A stretch of DNA of 64,000 bases from Pyrenopolyporus hunteri (taxonomy: Eukaryota; Ascomycota; Sordariomycetes; Xylariales; Hypoxylaceae). Below are positions 23,813-35,923 of this stretch, in pieces; within the stretch, counting starts at the first letter, position 1; every line of letters begins with the position of its first letter. Location of the stretch: positions 310,001 through 374,000 of the forward strand of contig CADCXC010000010.1 of NCBI GenBank assembly GCA_902806595.1. Direction: 5' to 3'. The position numbers were made by a program, and so were the translations under genes. The notes under the pieces were generated by a model. The model had not been told where the DNA came from. It searched no databases and was given only the letters and a program-made list of their open reading frames with translations.

Positions 23813-25003
23813 CTAAACTTCGTCTTCTTCTTGACCCGTCTTGAGATCGTCCTCGGTCTCGGGCTTCCCTTCCAGTATTCTAGCTACTGAATCCTCGAGC
23901 AGGGCTCCAATGAAACCTTTGTGCTCTCGGTCACTCTTCACCATGTTGACTATCACTTCTTTTTCCTTCTTGTCCAACTCCTCTCGTTGCCGCCGAATCT
24001 GTTCCAGATCGGCTGTCGCAGAGTTGGCCAACGCATTTTTGTTCAGCTCCATCGCTTTAATCTTACTCTCTAGCTCGTAGCACATCTCCTCGAGCTGGCT
24101 CGCGCGTTTATGGTCGCCAAGGGTAAACGCAAGGGTCGCCGCTGACTTGAGCAGATCATTTATCCCACGAGCCGTCGTCGGAAGTCTATGAACCGCGCTA
24201 TGCCGCAGCTTATTCGTCGCGAAGAGCACCTCCGTCAATGGCGTCCCGCCGGTGTTGAAAGCCTCCTCGGGTATCTTGTCAGCCTTCCTAGCGAGCAGTC
24301 TCGTCCACGTTGTCAATTCAACCGAACTGGCGCAATCCCAGCCCTTCGCCTCGAGCACAGCTGCCATCCATTTCTGGGCAAACTCGAAGCAGCATGCTTC
24401 TAACATCCGTTGAGCCTCGTTCAATATAAAATGTTGCGCATTGTACGGGATGTAGGTTGGATATAACGAAGGCAAAACCAGCCCCGTTTGTTGTAGAACT
24501 ACCGGTTCGACATCTACATCTACGAGCGCAGTTTAGTGACAAGAACCATCATCTCGCCCTTTTCCACGATGCACTTTACCAATTTCCTTGCTAGGATTCT
24601 CTCCAAATTCGTCGTCGCTTTCGGCGTCGATGGGTTCCGCACTGACGAGTTCCTCTAGCGCCTCGGCTGTCGACCTCGCAGCGTCTATTTCAGATGCTTC
24701 CCGCTGGACCTCCTGATCCGGTAGCGAGTGAAACAATTCAGGAAATTCTACTTTTGCTTTCAGTTCCGACTCGAAAATGCGCCGTTCCAAGAGGTCGCGG
24801 AGGATCTCGACTACTTTCTCTATTCCCAGGTCCTTGGTAAGCGACTCCAACACGTACGGTCGCTTCACGATTTCTTCGCGCACTTTCTTTGGTCGCCGCA
24901 GCAGTGCTTTATCGCCAACAAAGATAGCTCGACACGCAAGATACACCCGCCGTCGATCCACAATCTGTTGTGTCATATTCTCGTCTGGGAATGAAGCAGT
25001 CAT
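23813..25003 (-). CDS. Conserved-looking fungal protein of unknown function
   Basis: Not recognised. Two exons, 25003-24580 and 24519-23813, give 376 aa. The 60-nt intron (24520-24579; donor GTAAAG, CACTAAAC branch, GTAG acceptor) is a multiple of three and carries an in-frame TAA, so ORF callers would split the gene. The N-half is charged (RRRVYLACRAIFVGDKALLRRP). The middle has PTYIPYNAQHFILNEAQRMLEA and LFATNKLRHSAVHRLPTTARG, which look strongly structured. The C-terminal ~90 residues form a charged coiled coil ending in an acidic tail. There is no signal peptide, membrane segment or CxxCH heme motif. Confidence 0.75.
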
Positions 25004-25403
25004 AGTCCCTCCAGGGTCGAGGCTGTTCGATTAGTGAGTCTGTTTGCGGTCGCCTCAATTGGGTTGGGCAGCTTTGCAGTGCGCTGTAGCACTTCGCTTA
25101 TTCATTCTACATTTATCGGCCATCTATCTGTCCTCGCTCTTTTCCGTTCCACGCGTCCTGTACCATCCGGTACCCTGTCACATTACCCGCATACAGTGAG
25201 TACCGCTTAGCAGCGCCCGATCTCGTCCGCATATGCATATGGAATTCATGCCTTCTCACCGACTACCCGGCAGCCAGGTACCTACATGTAGATAATCCTA
25301 AGAAGGCTTACACATCTCCTACGAACCTAGGTATGTATGTAGTTGCATATGCAAGAGTCAGAATCTTAATAGAGGAGCCTACATGGCCATACGTTCGCAC
25401 TTA
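25004..25403. other. Intergenic region, no gene recognised
   Basis: Promoter of the minus-strand gene ending at 23813 plus the 3' flank of GH51. Isolated GGTACCTA units lie near 25277-25290 and 25325-25340. Confidence 0.5.
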
Positions 25404-28237
25404 TCAACCTCTCCTATTCCAGCGGCGAGACTTTGAGGGGTTCGTATCCAAGACAGCAACGCTTAAATTAGGCAATTCAAATTGAAATGCGCCATTCTCA
25501 TCCGACCATATCAAAGTCTTGCTAGTCTTGACCACGTTGACGCCGGTGAACGGGTCGTTGGCGCCATAAGGATCGTTAGGTCCCGTGAGAATAATCAACT
25601 CCGCGCTCGCATCAGGTTTGATCCCCTCGAAGGAAAGCCTAACAGGGATGTCGGCGCCTCCCGTAGAATTATAAACCGCAGCTTTAAAGATATATCCGCC
25701 GGTTTTGTTATTCTTCCCGGTCACGTAGTAAAGAGGGCCAAATTGCGAGGTCGACGGCAGTGTTTCTGTCATGAGATGCGCAGCCATAAGCTGTTCACAG
25801 TGTATCCCGAATAAGCGTATGTCCAACTAAAGCCCCATATACGGGTTAAAATGAACAACGTAACTCACCTCCCATACGTACCAAGACGTGGATCGAGTAA
25901 CGGTATCAGCGGTGAATTGTATCGCGGTCACATCCCATTGCCAACGATTCACTATAGTGTCGAGACTTAGCATTAGTCAATTAAAGCAATTCGCGTAGTG
26001 GTTTCTCAGAATCCCTCCGATAAACATATCCGTTAAGGGGTAAATGTAATGGCTCGTTCGGCAAGATGAGAAAAAGCAGAGAAGAAAAGGAGTTAACGAA
26101 AGTTCAGACATACAATTCCGAAGGATGGGTGCCTATAGCATACGAGTTCAAGGCAGTCAGCATTCCCATGATATTCTAAAAGCATATCTACCTGGGTAGG
26201 AGAGACTTGCATATGCTGCTCCGATGATTCTATCATGATTACGCTCATAGCCGACGAGTGCTACAGCCTCGCTAACAGCACCACCCCACCTATTCAGAAC
26301 TAGACATTAGCAGAAACCAAGAACTCGGCGACACATCTCCACGATAGCCGTCGGGCCACCCAGGGGAGATGGGCAAGACTGGAGGACATGATACAATATT
26401 ACTTACCAGGGAAGCGGCATCTGCGGGCCATCCCAACCCGTACCACCGTTTGGATGTATTGCGGCCATTTCGCCAATTATATGAGGCGTCTGGATGTTAT
26501 CAAACTTCCCAAATTCCGCGACGAGAGTGTCTGGCGTGGCATATACGTGATAATCACCCGCTCCGGGTCGGGGGATGTCATAACCGTCGAAGACCGAACC
26601 CGAAGAGATGACCTGAATGTCGGGGTACGCCTCATTTATCGCTTTTAGGAACATCGGAAACCGGTATTCCTTAAACGTGTTCCATCCGGCCGGTGCTCCA
26701 GCCAGCCAATCCTCGTTGCCAATCTCGACGTACCGAAGCTTCCACGGCTCCGGATGGCCCAGCTCGGCACGGACCGAACCCCATTTCGAGTCTGCGGGGC
26801 CCCGTATGAACTGAATCTCATCCAAAGCATCGTCGATGAATTGCTGAAGTTGATTTTTCGGTGTGACCTCTCCGTTGAGAGAAAGACCGTCGTAAACACC
26901 CAGGACTATCACAAACATCAGATGATGGGAGCCTATAGGTTTCGATCACCCAGGGGAGAACGGAATCTCACCGACTTCCATGCCCAGGTCTTCTGCAAAC
27001 TGTAGATATTCCACCAAACCTAGGCCATTAGTCTGCTGATATCCCCATACCCCTGAGAAGGCGGGCCTATTCTTCAGGGGCCCAAGCGTGTTTTTCCAGT
27101 CCCACCGCGTTTTCGTCGTCGACCCTTCGAGCACTACAATATCCGTGTGTGTTCGATCAGCGATTAGGTTACACATATGGTAACGAGGGAACCCTTTATG
27201 TTACAGAGAGACACAACATGGTGGGCATTTTGAGAAACAAGCACTCCGAATCCGAAAGATATGTAAATCAAAACAACTCACTATTACCTCCCGGAATACG
27301 GAAGAGCGTCTTTATCGTTAATATATCAACATCGGTTTCCGAAACTTTATGTCTCTAGAACGACTTACTGGATGGAGCTGCTCTAGGGCTGCGGCAATGT
27401 CGCGCCGCATCCCGTTCTTTCGGCCTTTATACGTAGGAGGGAATAGGCTAATCAGATTGAAGTCGAGTGAGCCTGCTATCGCACCCTATAAGATATATTC
27501 GTTAGACCATTCGAATATACACGCCTCGTAGGCGTACGTATAAATTGTCAGTCTCATGTTTAGTATACTCACCGAGGCATCGAATGTGAGTACGAAAGTA
27601 TTATTTGAACTTGGAGCGTCTTCCGAGGCAGTCAACTCGAAGCCATGCTCCGTCCAGTGCTCAGCGTGGGACAGGGATTCGATCTTTACAGTTCCAAGGG
27701 TCTCGTGCGTGATCTTCGACCGCAGCGAGGCAGTAAAATGGCCGCGATAAGCGCCTCTGACCCAGAACGAGCCGCTGTATTTCCTACTTGCCCTTACGTC
27801 CATACCCCAATACCCGTCGTTTTCAAATCCCACCTCACCCTGCACCTCGGTCGCTGCAACGTTCATGGAATAAACGAGGACGTCAGACAGAGGTGTATCA
27901 AGCCTTTTCAGCGACAGCTTAGTTCCGCTCACTGGATGCCAACCACTCAGTGTGGCGGGGAAGCCGTCGCTGACCTGAAAGGCGCGATTAGAGATCAACT
28001 CAGCATACAGGCCGCCGTCGCCTGAGTTGTTGATGTCCTAGTCGTGTAAGCCAGGGGTGATGCTATTCCAAGAGTCAATGAGTCCATAGACGGGCGACAC
28101 ACCTCATGTAGGAAGCCGTATTGGTGACCATTGGTAACATTACCGCCTGTCGACTTTACGGAGATATCAATAGCAGTACATAAAGGGACTATACAAGACA
28201 GGGTGCGGGCAAACGTGGATAGCCTCGGAAACAACAT
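25404..28237 (-). CDS. Secreted alpha-L-arabinofuranosidase, GH51
   Basis: Releases terminal arabinofuranose from arabinan, arabinoxylan or arabinogalactan outside the cell. Nine exons are inferred (28237-28103, 28037-27573, 27485-27369, 27309-27282, 27133-26972, 26905-26407, 26289-26192, 25951-25869, 25790-25404), total 657 aa, normal for fungal GH51. Signal peptide, then GFLHEDINNSGDGG across the first join. Acid/base Glu is in IGNEDW and the nucleophile in IIGEMA. The N-terminal carbohydrate-binding-like module precedes the barrel, and a C-terminal beta domain closes the protein. Exon 4 is only 28 nt and restores PGGN-x-LEG. Introns range from 59 to 240 nt. No stop or frameshift remains after splicing. 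Confidence 0.9.
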
Positions 28238-29099
28238 AGTGCCAACCAGGAACGTTAAAACAGGACTATGACGAATACGCTTACATACCGTCTCGTAATA
28301 TACCTAGGCAAGTAAGCAGGTAAGTATGTCCCCGAGAACCAGTATCTATCAGCCCTTATATAGAAAGAATTATAGGTTCAGCGAGGCGGCAAGGTCTTAC
28401 CTGCGTCTCCCTTGCATGTCTATATAATAGTTGGATAAAAGACGGCGCGGACCGAGTAGGGTACCAATCTTGCCCAATATGCGTGCCTATAGCATCTTGC
28501 ACTTGTTATCAAGTCTCCGGGCACAGGGTGCATCTCCGACGCTAGCATGGAGTCTCGGTTGCTTGAAAACCGAGCGTTACATTGGCTCGTCAACGTAACC
28601 CGGAAGTCCGTTCCTCAATGGTGGAATACATAACTGCGGCTTCGGAAATCGGGGGCTAGCGGGGTGAAATTTGGTCTCTTGACGCTTCAGTCCACTTTAT
28701 CCCATGAGTTACGACATAGCCATACAGGTTTGGCCTCAGTGTGTTTATTACCTCTAGACAGAAAGCAGAATACTAAGAGAGCGAAGTCCTACATAGTGGG
28801 AAGAGCGGAGGGGAAAGGGGGAAAGGGGGAAAGAAAGAGGAAAAGAAGGACAGAAAAAAGGTAGCGGATAGCCTAACTGAAGCCCTAATCCTCGTTTCAT
28901 CCTAGGTACACATGTTGTGTTTATCTTCCTTTCCTTTCCTTCTTTCCCTTCTTTTCTTTTTTTTTTTTGTTCTTTTTTACCCTACGACGTGATGACAGCA
29001 ATATAAAGCTTCTCATACAACAGGTGTCTCGTGCCTCTTAATATCATATCACATTATATCCCAGACAAAATCATCGCCCGCAAAACTGGGTGAACTCGA
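28238..29099. other. Intergenic region with G-rich and CT-rich tracts
   Basis: Promoter of GH51 (CTATATAAG on the minus strand at 28355-28363) and 3' flank of the RPEL gene. A G-run array lies at 28798-28829, and a T/C tract with T14 lies at 28921-28978. No gene recognised. Confidence 0.6.
28355..28363 (-). promoter_or_regulatory. TATA-like element of the GH51 gene
   Basis: CTATATAAG on the minus strand lies about 120 nt upstream of the GH51 ATG at 28237. It is a near-perfect TATA box at a normal distance. Confidence 0.45.
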
Positions 29100-29621
29100 T
29101 CAAGCGCCGCCCTCCCGTTTAGCATATTCATCTTCGATGGCCTCCTGGTATTTCTCCTCGGGTGATCGAGGGTCTTCGCGGAGTACGCCGTCCTGGATTA
29201 GTTTCTCGGGGGAAGGACGGTGAGAGATCTTCTCGTTCAGCGAGTCGGCACGCATGTGCTTCTCGAGCTACGTTATTCCAACACAATGATTAGTTCCCCT
29301 CGGCCTCTCTTCTCCTTTCGCTCCTCCGAAGACAGGAGAAATGGGTGTGAACTGAATACGCACCTCTTTCTGCTTTTCCTGAAGGCTAGGGGCGACCGTC
29401 GAAGCAGGTAAAATGTTCCCTATATCGGACAAGACTGGGGTCAGCTATATGGTATGGGTTTCTCGGTGGCGAGAGAGGATTGCAGTACTCTCGATAAGCT
29501 GAGAGCGGTCGGGGCGCTGCTTCAAGTGCTGTTCGAGTGAGTTCCTCCTCTCGTTATTGGGGCGGATAGGGGAGATGGGAGTCTCGTCGACTGTAGGCTG
29601 CGGCTTGGTCTCGTCGGCCAT
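29100..29621 (-). CDS. Small RPEL-repeat protein
   Basis: RPEL motifs bind monomeric actin in animal MRTF/Phactr proteins; the fungal role is not established. Exons 29621-29489, 29419-29364 and 29267-29100 give 118 aa. Two repeats are visible: RRNSLEQHLKQRPDRSQLIE followed by NILP, and RADSLNEKISHRPSPEKLI followed by GVLR, each fitting R-x3-L/E...RP-x3-x-L-I. The C-terminus is acidic and helical (PEEKYQEAIEDEYAKREGG). Introns are 69 nt (GTACTG) and 96 nt (GTGCGT donor). The frame stays open about 80 codons upstream of the chosen ATG as a His/Thr/Asp repeat, probably leader sequence. Confidence 0.85.
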
Positions 29622-32549
29622 ATTGTCTGTTATGCTGCCCTGTTCCCTCGTAGCGATGTTGTATGTGCCGTATGGATCGAGCGTGTTGTGCGTATCGTGT
29701 GTGTCGTGTATCGTATGTGCTTGTATGTGTTTGTATGTGTCTGTATGCGGGTTGCGGGTTGCGGGTTGCGTGTTTAAACAATAAGGTGCAGAGGTTATTA
29801 ACAAGATCGAGTTCGAGGTATTGTTTGACAAGGGGGGGCAAGGGGACGAGGACAGGGACAAGGAACTTATATTTTGTGGGGAAGCCTTATTAGCTTCGAC
29901 TAGTCACGTCAGTCGCATGCTTACTCGTCCCCGGGTCACACCACAAAACATCCTTATGTTGGTATACAACCGCTACTTGATAAACAATGGGGTATCAGCT
30001 GAAAGCGTCAGGTGTTGATGACATAGCAACGAGCTGGTAGGATTTTTACCACCTACATGTATGTATCCCCATACGTAGTACGGTGCATGTAATATACATG
30101 TATGTGCTCTGGCCTAAAGAGTCGATATACTTGTACCGTATCGTACGTATAGCACAACATGTAATACACATAGTACCTACATGTACGTATAGGTACGATA
30201 ACATAACCCCGCACAAGCCCGCAAAAAAAACTACAACGGGGTTGGCGCAGTGACGTAGCTTTAGGATATGCTGTACACGTATTCTAGTACGTACAGGAGC
30301 CCGTTTTTTACATCAAGCTTTTACGTTTATGGAACACATGCACCTATCTGGAAGACGTTCTCTATGTGGGTATATCAAAAGCACTAAAACATACCAGCAG
30401 AGCCACTCCCGTATAAAAAGTATCAGAATACAACGATTAGTATATCATATTTCGAGATGGGACATATGATCACAGTCGCCGTGACGGATATTTTCATTGG
30501 TGAGGTGGTAAATTGTCTTAAATCGTGTGAAGCTTTGTCGAGTAAATTTACTTCAATAATAAATATATGTACTTACTTAGTAGCACTTCGAAACCAGTAG
30601 GTTCTGATGACCTTCAACCACGTCAAACCTACTATTTTTCCCGTCCGCAACTACGAGTTTTAGAAATAGTAACCAGTTAGGAATATTCTCTTTCTTTATC
30701 ATTATACATTATATCAACAAAGTAGAATACTCGGGTAGGGATAACTAATCTACGGCCCGTTATGTATTAACCTTGCAACTCCGATATCAAAGTAGTAAGG
30801 TAGACTTGACTCGGCCTACATCTCCTTAAAAACGTAAACACAGCATTGAAAAAACATGAAAGACAGTGTTTAGATATCAATACGTCGATACTCATCCGCA
30901 GCTAAACTTGTCTACTATAAGTTATCTTTAGCCTTAATTATATCAGACCTTAAATTTTTGGGCATAAACCCTTACGACCAAGCACAACAGAGTCTTCTCG
31001 TGTTTAAATAATATTATGTAGCCCATCCTTAGTCAATTATCGAACATACAGATACCTGGTGTACGTGGTTTGGTATACATAGTTACGTTCCGCCACACTC
31101 AGAGCCGCGAGGCGAAAGCAGACATTCTATATCATTATTTTCACATCGTGCGAGTTAGTTATCAAGACCCCTAATTACCAAACCTACTATTTCCCTAACC
31201 CGTAGAGTATCTACCGTTAGTTCTCTTCGTCAACTGGTTAACCTTAGCATCTAACCCCTATCATGTAATGGCAAGACTAGGTAGCTCCAGTGTGTTAACA
31301 TAGCTGTAGAGAAGTGACTACGACTCGTTAACGGCACATTCTACGAAAGAGAAAGATGAGTATATGTATCATTTAGCGTCATGGGATAAGGATGATTCTT
31401 ATAAAGTATAGTAGAGCGGAAGGGAACAGAGCGTTATGTAAGCACTAATCGGAGTTCCCGTGCAACAGCGGATTTCATAGCTGTTGAGAGCACCCAAAGT
31501 TACGCTTTCTAGTATCCCGATGGTAACCATGCTTTTACGTATGTCCAACCCTCTTTGTTAGGCCTTGGGATATATACACAACCACAGATTTCGGGCCGCG
31601 TTTTCTAGGCACCGCCGGATTCCATGGTCCAACTCCGCTACCGGATATCCTCATATCGCGTAGTTACTGCCGCTGCATGGTCTGTCGCCCCCGTACCACG
31701 GCCTGTGATACGCAAACAAGAGTATTTCGGTTCCCACAGAGCCGAAGTAAGAATGCCATGTGGATTATTCTTTCTATGATAGGAGCTGAATTTACGAGCG
31801 GTGGCGCTTGACCCCCACCTATAGCTCGTCTATCGGAGCCCAATTTCCCTAGTTGGGGTTGTAGCCATACAGAGGGAACGGTCACCCAGTCCCCCTTGTC
31901 TCTCTAATACGTTACATCGGATGGAGTCTAGACAAAGTTGTGTACACGCACATTATATGCCCCAGAAATCAGCAGGATGAAGCCCCGGTTGGCTATGATG
32001 TCAATTGGGGTGGGCCGAATAGAAGTAAGTTGGACCCTAAGTCCTGTGAAGCGAGTGAGCGACTCGGGATTCGTTCCCATGTTACCCCAACGACTACCTA
32101 CCATTTTTGGTCCTACGAAAAGAATTGATACGGTAATGCCCATCCCCCATCGATGTTGACGGTTGTGTTAATATTTTGGTACGAGGCGGTATCGGAATTC
32201 TTGATGTCGTTGCGTATCCGATATAGAGAGAAACCGATATGAAATACATCTGGTCTGGGTGCAGAATGATATCTGACGATCCTGAGTTGGCTATTGTTAC
32301 AACATTCTGTTACGACTATCCCTGCTTCGTAGGCTTCCCGAGGTAGAATATAAGGAACTAGTGCTCTTTCACTATAGTGCCACAGGGAAGCTTCAGTTCC
32401 GTCTGTTAGACCATTTTAATCGAGAGTTCCTATACCTAGAACTATATAATTGTCCCGTCATACTTATAAAACACCCGCCAACACATAGCCCCCAGCCCTG
32501 AATTCTGGTATAAGCTACCCGGTTCTCGAAATCTCTGCGAGCCCTTACT
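29622..32549. other. AT-rich gene-poor island
   Basis: About 2.9 kb. The first part is a GT-rich microsatellite leader with three GGGTTGC units (29747-29770). From about 30,000 to 31,450 the DNA is visibly AT-rich with no ORF over 60 codons. 31,550-32,150 is less AT-rich and carries two unrecognised minus-strand frames (31664-31885, 31928-32143). No terminal repeats, transposase or reverse-transcriptase motifs were seen. It may be decayed (possibly RIP-mutated) sequence. Confidence 0.5.
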
Positions 32550-33675
32550 ATGAGCGTCGAGCAAAGACTAAGCCAGGAGGACCACCTGCAGCCTCCGTAT
32601 CCCCTTCACCAGTCCGTCGTTCACCGCATCAACCCTCAGTATGCAAGCTTTTATAATCAGCATATTATCAAGCATCAGCAAGTCCACTTACAGCCCATAG
32701 AAGCTTCACGGGCGAGTGGAACCTTAATCCCCGGTGCTGGCCCTCCCAGCTCTGTTGCTCGTATAGACGACTACTACATCGCGCGGCAGGAGACGACCGG
32801 GCCTAACATAGGGATTCGGGCTTTCACACCTTATGGGTCGAAGCCTCACGAAGGGTGGCCCGTCTGCATATATTTCCACGGGGGCGGTTGGGTTCTGGGC
32901 ACTATCGATACAGAGAATGTTATCGCAACCAATCTCTGTGCCCGCGGTCAATGCGTCGTTGTCGCTGTAGATTATAGGTTAGAGGCCCCCTTTCCTCCTG
33001 GAACACCGAGAACGAAAAAGATCTAATAGTTGTGACCCGTTAAGGCTGGCACCCGAGAACCCTTTCCCTGCCGCGGTTGATGACTGCTGGGAAGCTGTCC
33101 TTTGGGTCCTAGGCCAAGGAAAGGATACTCTGCAATTGGACACTACGAAGCTTGCTACCGGAGGCTCTTCTGCGGGCGGAAATCTAGCTGCAATAATGTG
33201 TCAGCGTGCCGCGACTCGTGGCAGCCCAAAATTTTCCCTGCAGCTACTCTCCGTCCCAGTGATGGACAACACGGCAGACACGAGTAACAATAGATCATGG
33301 AAAGAAAACGAACATACCCCGGCACTCCCAGCGCCTAAGATGCTGTGGTATCGGGGACACTATTTACCCAACCCGTCAGATTGGTCCCATCCTGAGGCGA
33401 GTCCGCTATTCTGGGGCGGGGATTGGAAAAGACTCCCGCCTGCAGTTATTGTAATTGGAGAGCTGGATGTATTAAGAGACGAGGGCCGTCAGTTTGGTGA
33501 GAGATTGCAGCAGGCGGGAGTTGATGCTGATATACACCTGATGGCCGGCCAGCCACACCCTTTCATCGCCATGGACGGTGTCCTCGACGCTGGAAAGGAA
33601 GCCATCACGTACTTCTGTGACGCACTTAGGAAAACAATGTACCCTCCACCCAACGCCGTACCAAAACAGGTTTAA
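32550..33675 (+). CDS. Alpha/beta hydrolase, HSL/GDXG-type esterase-lipase
   Basis: Predicted to hydrolyse short-chain esters or lactones; the substrate is unknown. Exons 32550-32977 and 33045-33675 give 352 aa. The 67-nt intron joins VAVDYR to LAPENPFPA, the family's diagnostic block. Oxyanion hole HGGGW, catalytic Ser in GGSSAGG (GxSxG), Asp in GELDVLRDE and His in GQPHPFI are all present. There is no signal peptide, so it is likely cytosolic. The ATG at 32550 fits the usual ~80-residue N-terminal cap. It sits beside ridA (reverse) and the MFS permease gene, but these share no obvious pathway. Confidence 0.9.
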
Positions 33676-33944
33676 ATGAGCTATCAAACCTCAAATCTAT
33701 CATGTTACAGAGCACGCAGAATCTCATATCGTATTTTGTAGTGGGGATGGCGGAAGGTAAACTGTTACTCGTAGGTGCCGTCAATTATAATGGCCATAGA
33801 ATTCGAACGAAGCTATGTAATCAAGTTAAGATACACGACTGTTCACGTTCGCCCCATATGATAGGGGCTATTGATGTGTTGTCGTTTGCAATGTGTACCT
33901 AGCGGCCAAGTCAACTACGCTACTATCATAATAATCCACCTTGG

Positions 33945-34464
33945 TCAATAGGTCGCAGTGCACTCGATCTCAACGTCGACGTTCAGAGGTAGTGTCTTTA
34001 CCGCGACGCAGCTATGGAAAATTAGCCATCGTAATGCATGCTAGAACGGCGTACCGTGTTCTTAGGAGTCACCTACGTCCTACAAGGCTTTACTTCGCCC
34101 CAATATTGGCTATAGATCTCGTTCATAGCCGCAAAGTCATCCATATTGGAGAGGAAGACGTTGACTTTCACGACCTTGTCAAGCGCTGACCCGGACGCTT
34201 CCAGGATGGCGGCAAGATTCTTGATACATTGGTGCTAGAGCGCAAGGTAGTTCCGTCAGTAAGATTTCGACGTCAATTGGCGCCGGTGTTTCCTCTACTG
34301 ACAGTATGTGCTTGAATATCTCCATCGACTATTTTCATGGTTTCGGCGTCCATGGGAACTGCGCCAGAAACGAATACGAACCCGTTCGCCTTTATAGCTT
34401 GGCTATAAATTCCGGCCAGGGGTTTCGGTGCCTTATCCGTCAGAACGGCAGTTTTCTCGGCCAT
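33945..34464 (-). CDS. RidA/YjgF/Mmf1-family enamine deaminase
   Basis: Hydrolyses reactive 2-aminoacrylate-type enamines formed by PLP enzymes such as threonine dehydratase (an ilv1 gene lies 12 kb away). Exons 34464-34303, 34234-34077 and 34011-33945 give 128 aa, the standard length. The N-terminus contains KPLAGIYSQAIKANGFVFVSG. The conserved binding Arg is in KPCRTCVAV, created by the exon 2/3 join, and the end is VEIECTATY. Introns are 68 nt (donor GTCAGT) and 65 nt (GTAGGT). No mitochondrial presequence is visible from the chosen ATG. Confidence 0.9.
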
Positions 34465-35923
34465 GGCGTATACTTTGTTGGTTCGAAAAATATGGAAAAT
34501 ATGGTGGTTATTAGAGGGCACGTTCTATTCCCCAATTCGACGCCGCGCGGGAGAGTTTGCCTTCGCACCTAGACAAGTCGTGGGAATAATTTGGATATCT
34601 AATAGAGAAGCGGGTGTCGGTATAAGCGAGGAGACAACGCCAACAGCGCTAACGCTAACAACGCTAACAATGCTAACAATGCTATACGTGCCCAATGGCA
34701 GGAATGCTAGAACGTCGGGTATCCAATGCAAGAGGTAAATGGAGGGGAAGGGTAAGGGAGGTGGAGGTTCCTTCCAAGCTCAAGATCGGACGTACTTTAG
34801 GGCGTGGTGCTGCTACATGTACCTACCTATTTTACTAACACCAGGTATTGTATTCCATGTATACATGTATGATTTGCTACGAACGGCAGGGTATCTTTGC
34901 GGGGTTGGATATACCTAGGTCGGACGAGGTGACAATTTAAGAATATAATAGGCCAATCCCTTCGTCCAGCATACATCCTTCTACCTAAGCTGCTAAGCAA
35001 CCCAAGCATCCCTCCCTCCCCCCTCCCCATCCCTCCCCGTTCTCCCCCCAACTGACCCCATTCAAACCCCACGACCTCCACGTATATATGCATGTACGAG
35101 TTAGGTATTAGGTATGTACCTAGATATACTAATATACTAGTACGCATCGTAGCCATGCATGCATTATATTTGTCATATATCATATACATAGGTAGGTATA
35201 CCAGGTACCTGTCCATGATATCGAAGAGCACCGGCTGCTTCCGGGAGAGAGCGCGTACATGTATACACCCAACCTACGCATCCGCCTTGGTAATTATAGC
35301 TGCTATGCTCCGGTATTATCTACATATGCAGGCTGCGAATCACCTCCGCATGTTCAGATATAAGAATCGATCTCGCAAATCTTCCTTTCCCTACCACTAC
35401 TACCCTTTCTACCATCCCAAGCGCTACGCCGTTACCAATGTCCTATCGAACGGTAACGGCCACGGCAGGGATCGTGGTCTCTAATCCCGGCATGGTAGGA
35501 TCTGCTGTGCGACGTTGCGTGGTGTTGACCTCCTCAAAGTATATACATGGATAGGTAGGTAGGTAGGTATACATGTATATATCCTATCTACCTCGTTTAT
35601 CTACCGAATAAGTACAAGTAATAGATAGGGACAGGGACAGGGACGGCCGATGCAACTCAGTCTGGAAAAGGAAAGTTCGCCATAAGCACCGACTGCCCAA
35701 GGTAGGCGCATTTATTTTGGGAAGGAAGAGGTTCTTACTCGCCGTATATGTATGTAGTTCCTACACATGAACATAACCTACCTAGGTACCTTAGTTCTAT
35801 ACGTTCTACACTATACCAACATTCCAGACGCATCTCGCTCCATCCCACGGTCGTGCGCGTCGTACCAACCGACCAACACGATATCCTATTAGACCTTCTC
35901 ATCCTGATGCCCCCATCTTCACC
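34465..35923. other. Intergenic region between divergent ridA and MFS genes
   Basis: About 1.5 kb with simple repeats: GCTAAC-type units at 34648-34683, C-rich tracts near 35005-35050, GTAGGTAGGTAGGTA near 35553-35570 and GGGACA x3 at 35627-35645. A 130-codon frame at 35092-35484 has biased Tyr/Arg composition and no domain, so it is not called. Confidence 0.55.

Noticed and set aside
24533..24535. In-frame TAA apparently splitting the conserved unknown protein into two genes
   Set aside because: It lies inside a 60-nt intron with good donor, branch and acceptor, and phase is preserved.
31664..32143. Two minus-strand frames that vaguely suggested a decayed membrane transporter
   Set aside because: No family motif could be aligned with confidence; kept only as part of the AT-rich island.
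34463..34738. Plus-strand frame opposite the ridA start
   Set aside because: It is the shadow of the ridA exon 1 and leader; no domain.
35092..35484. 130-codon frame rich in Tyr and Arg
   Set aside because: Composition follows the local TA and GGTA repeats; no domain.
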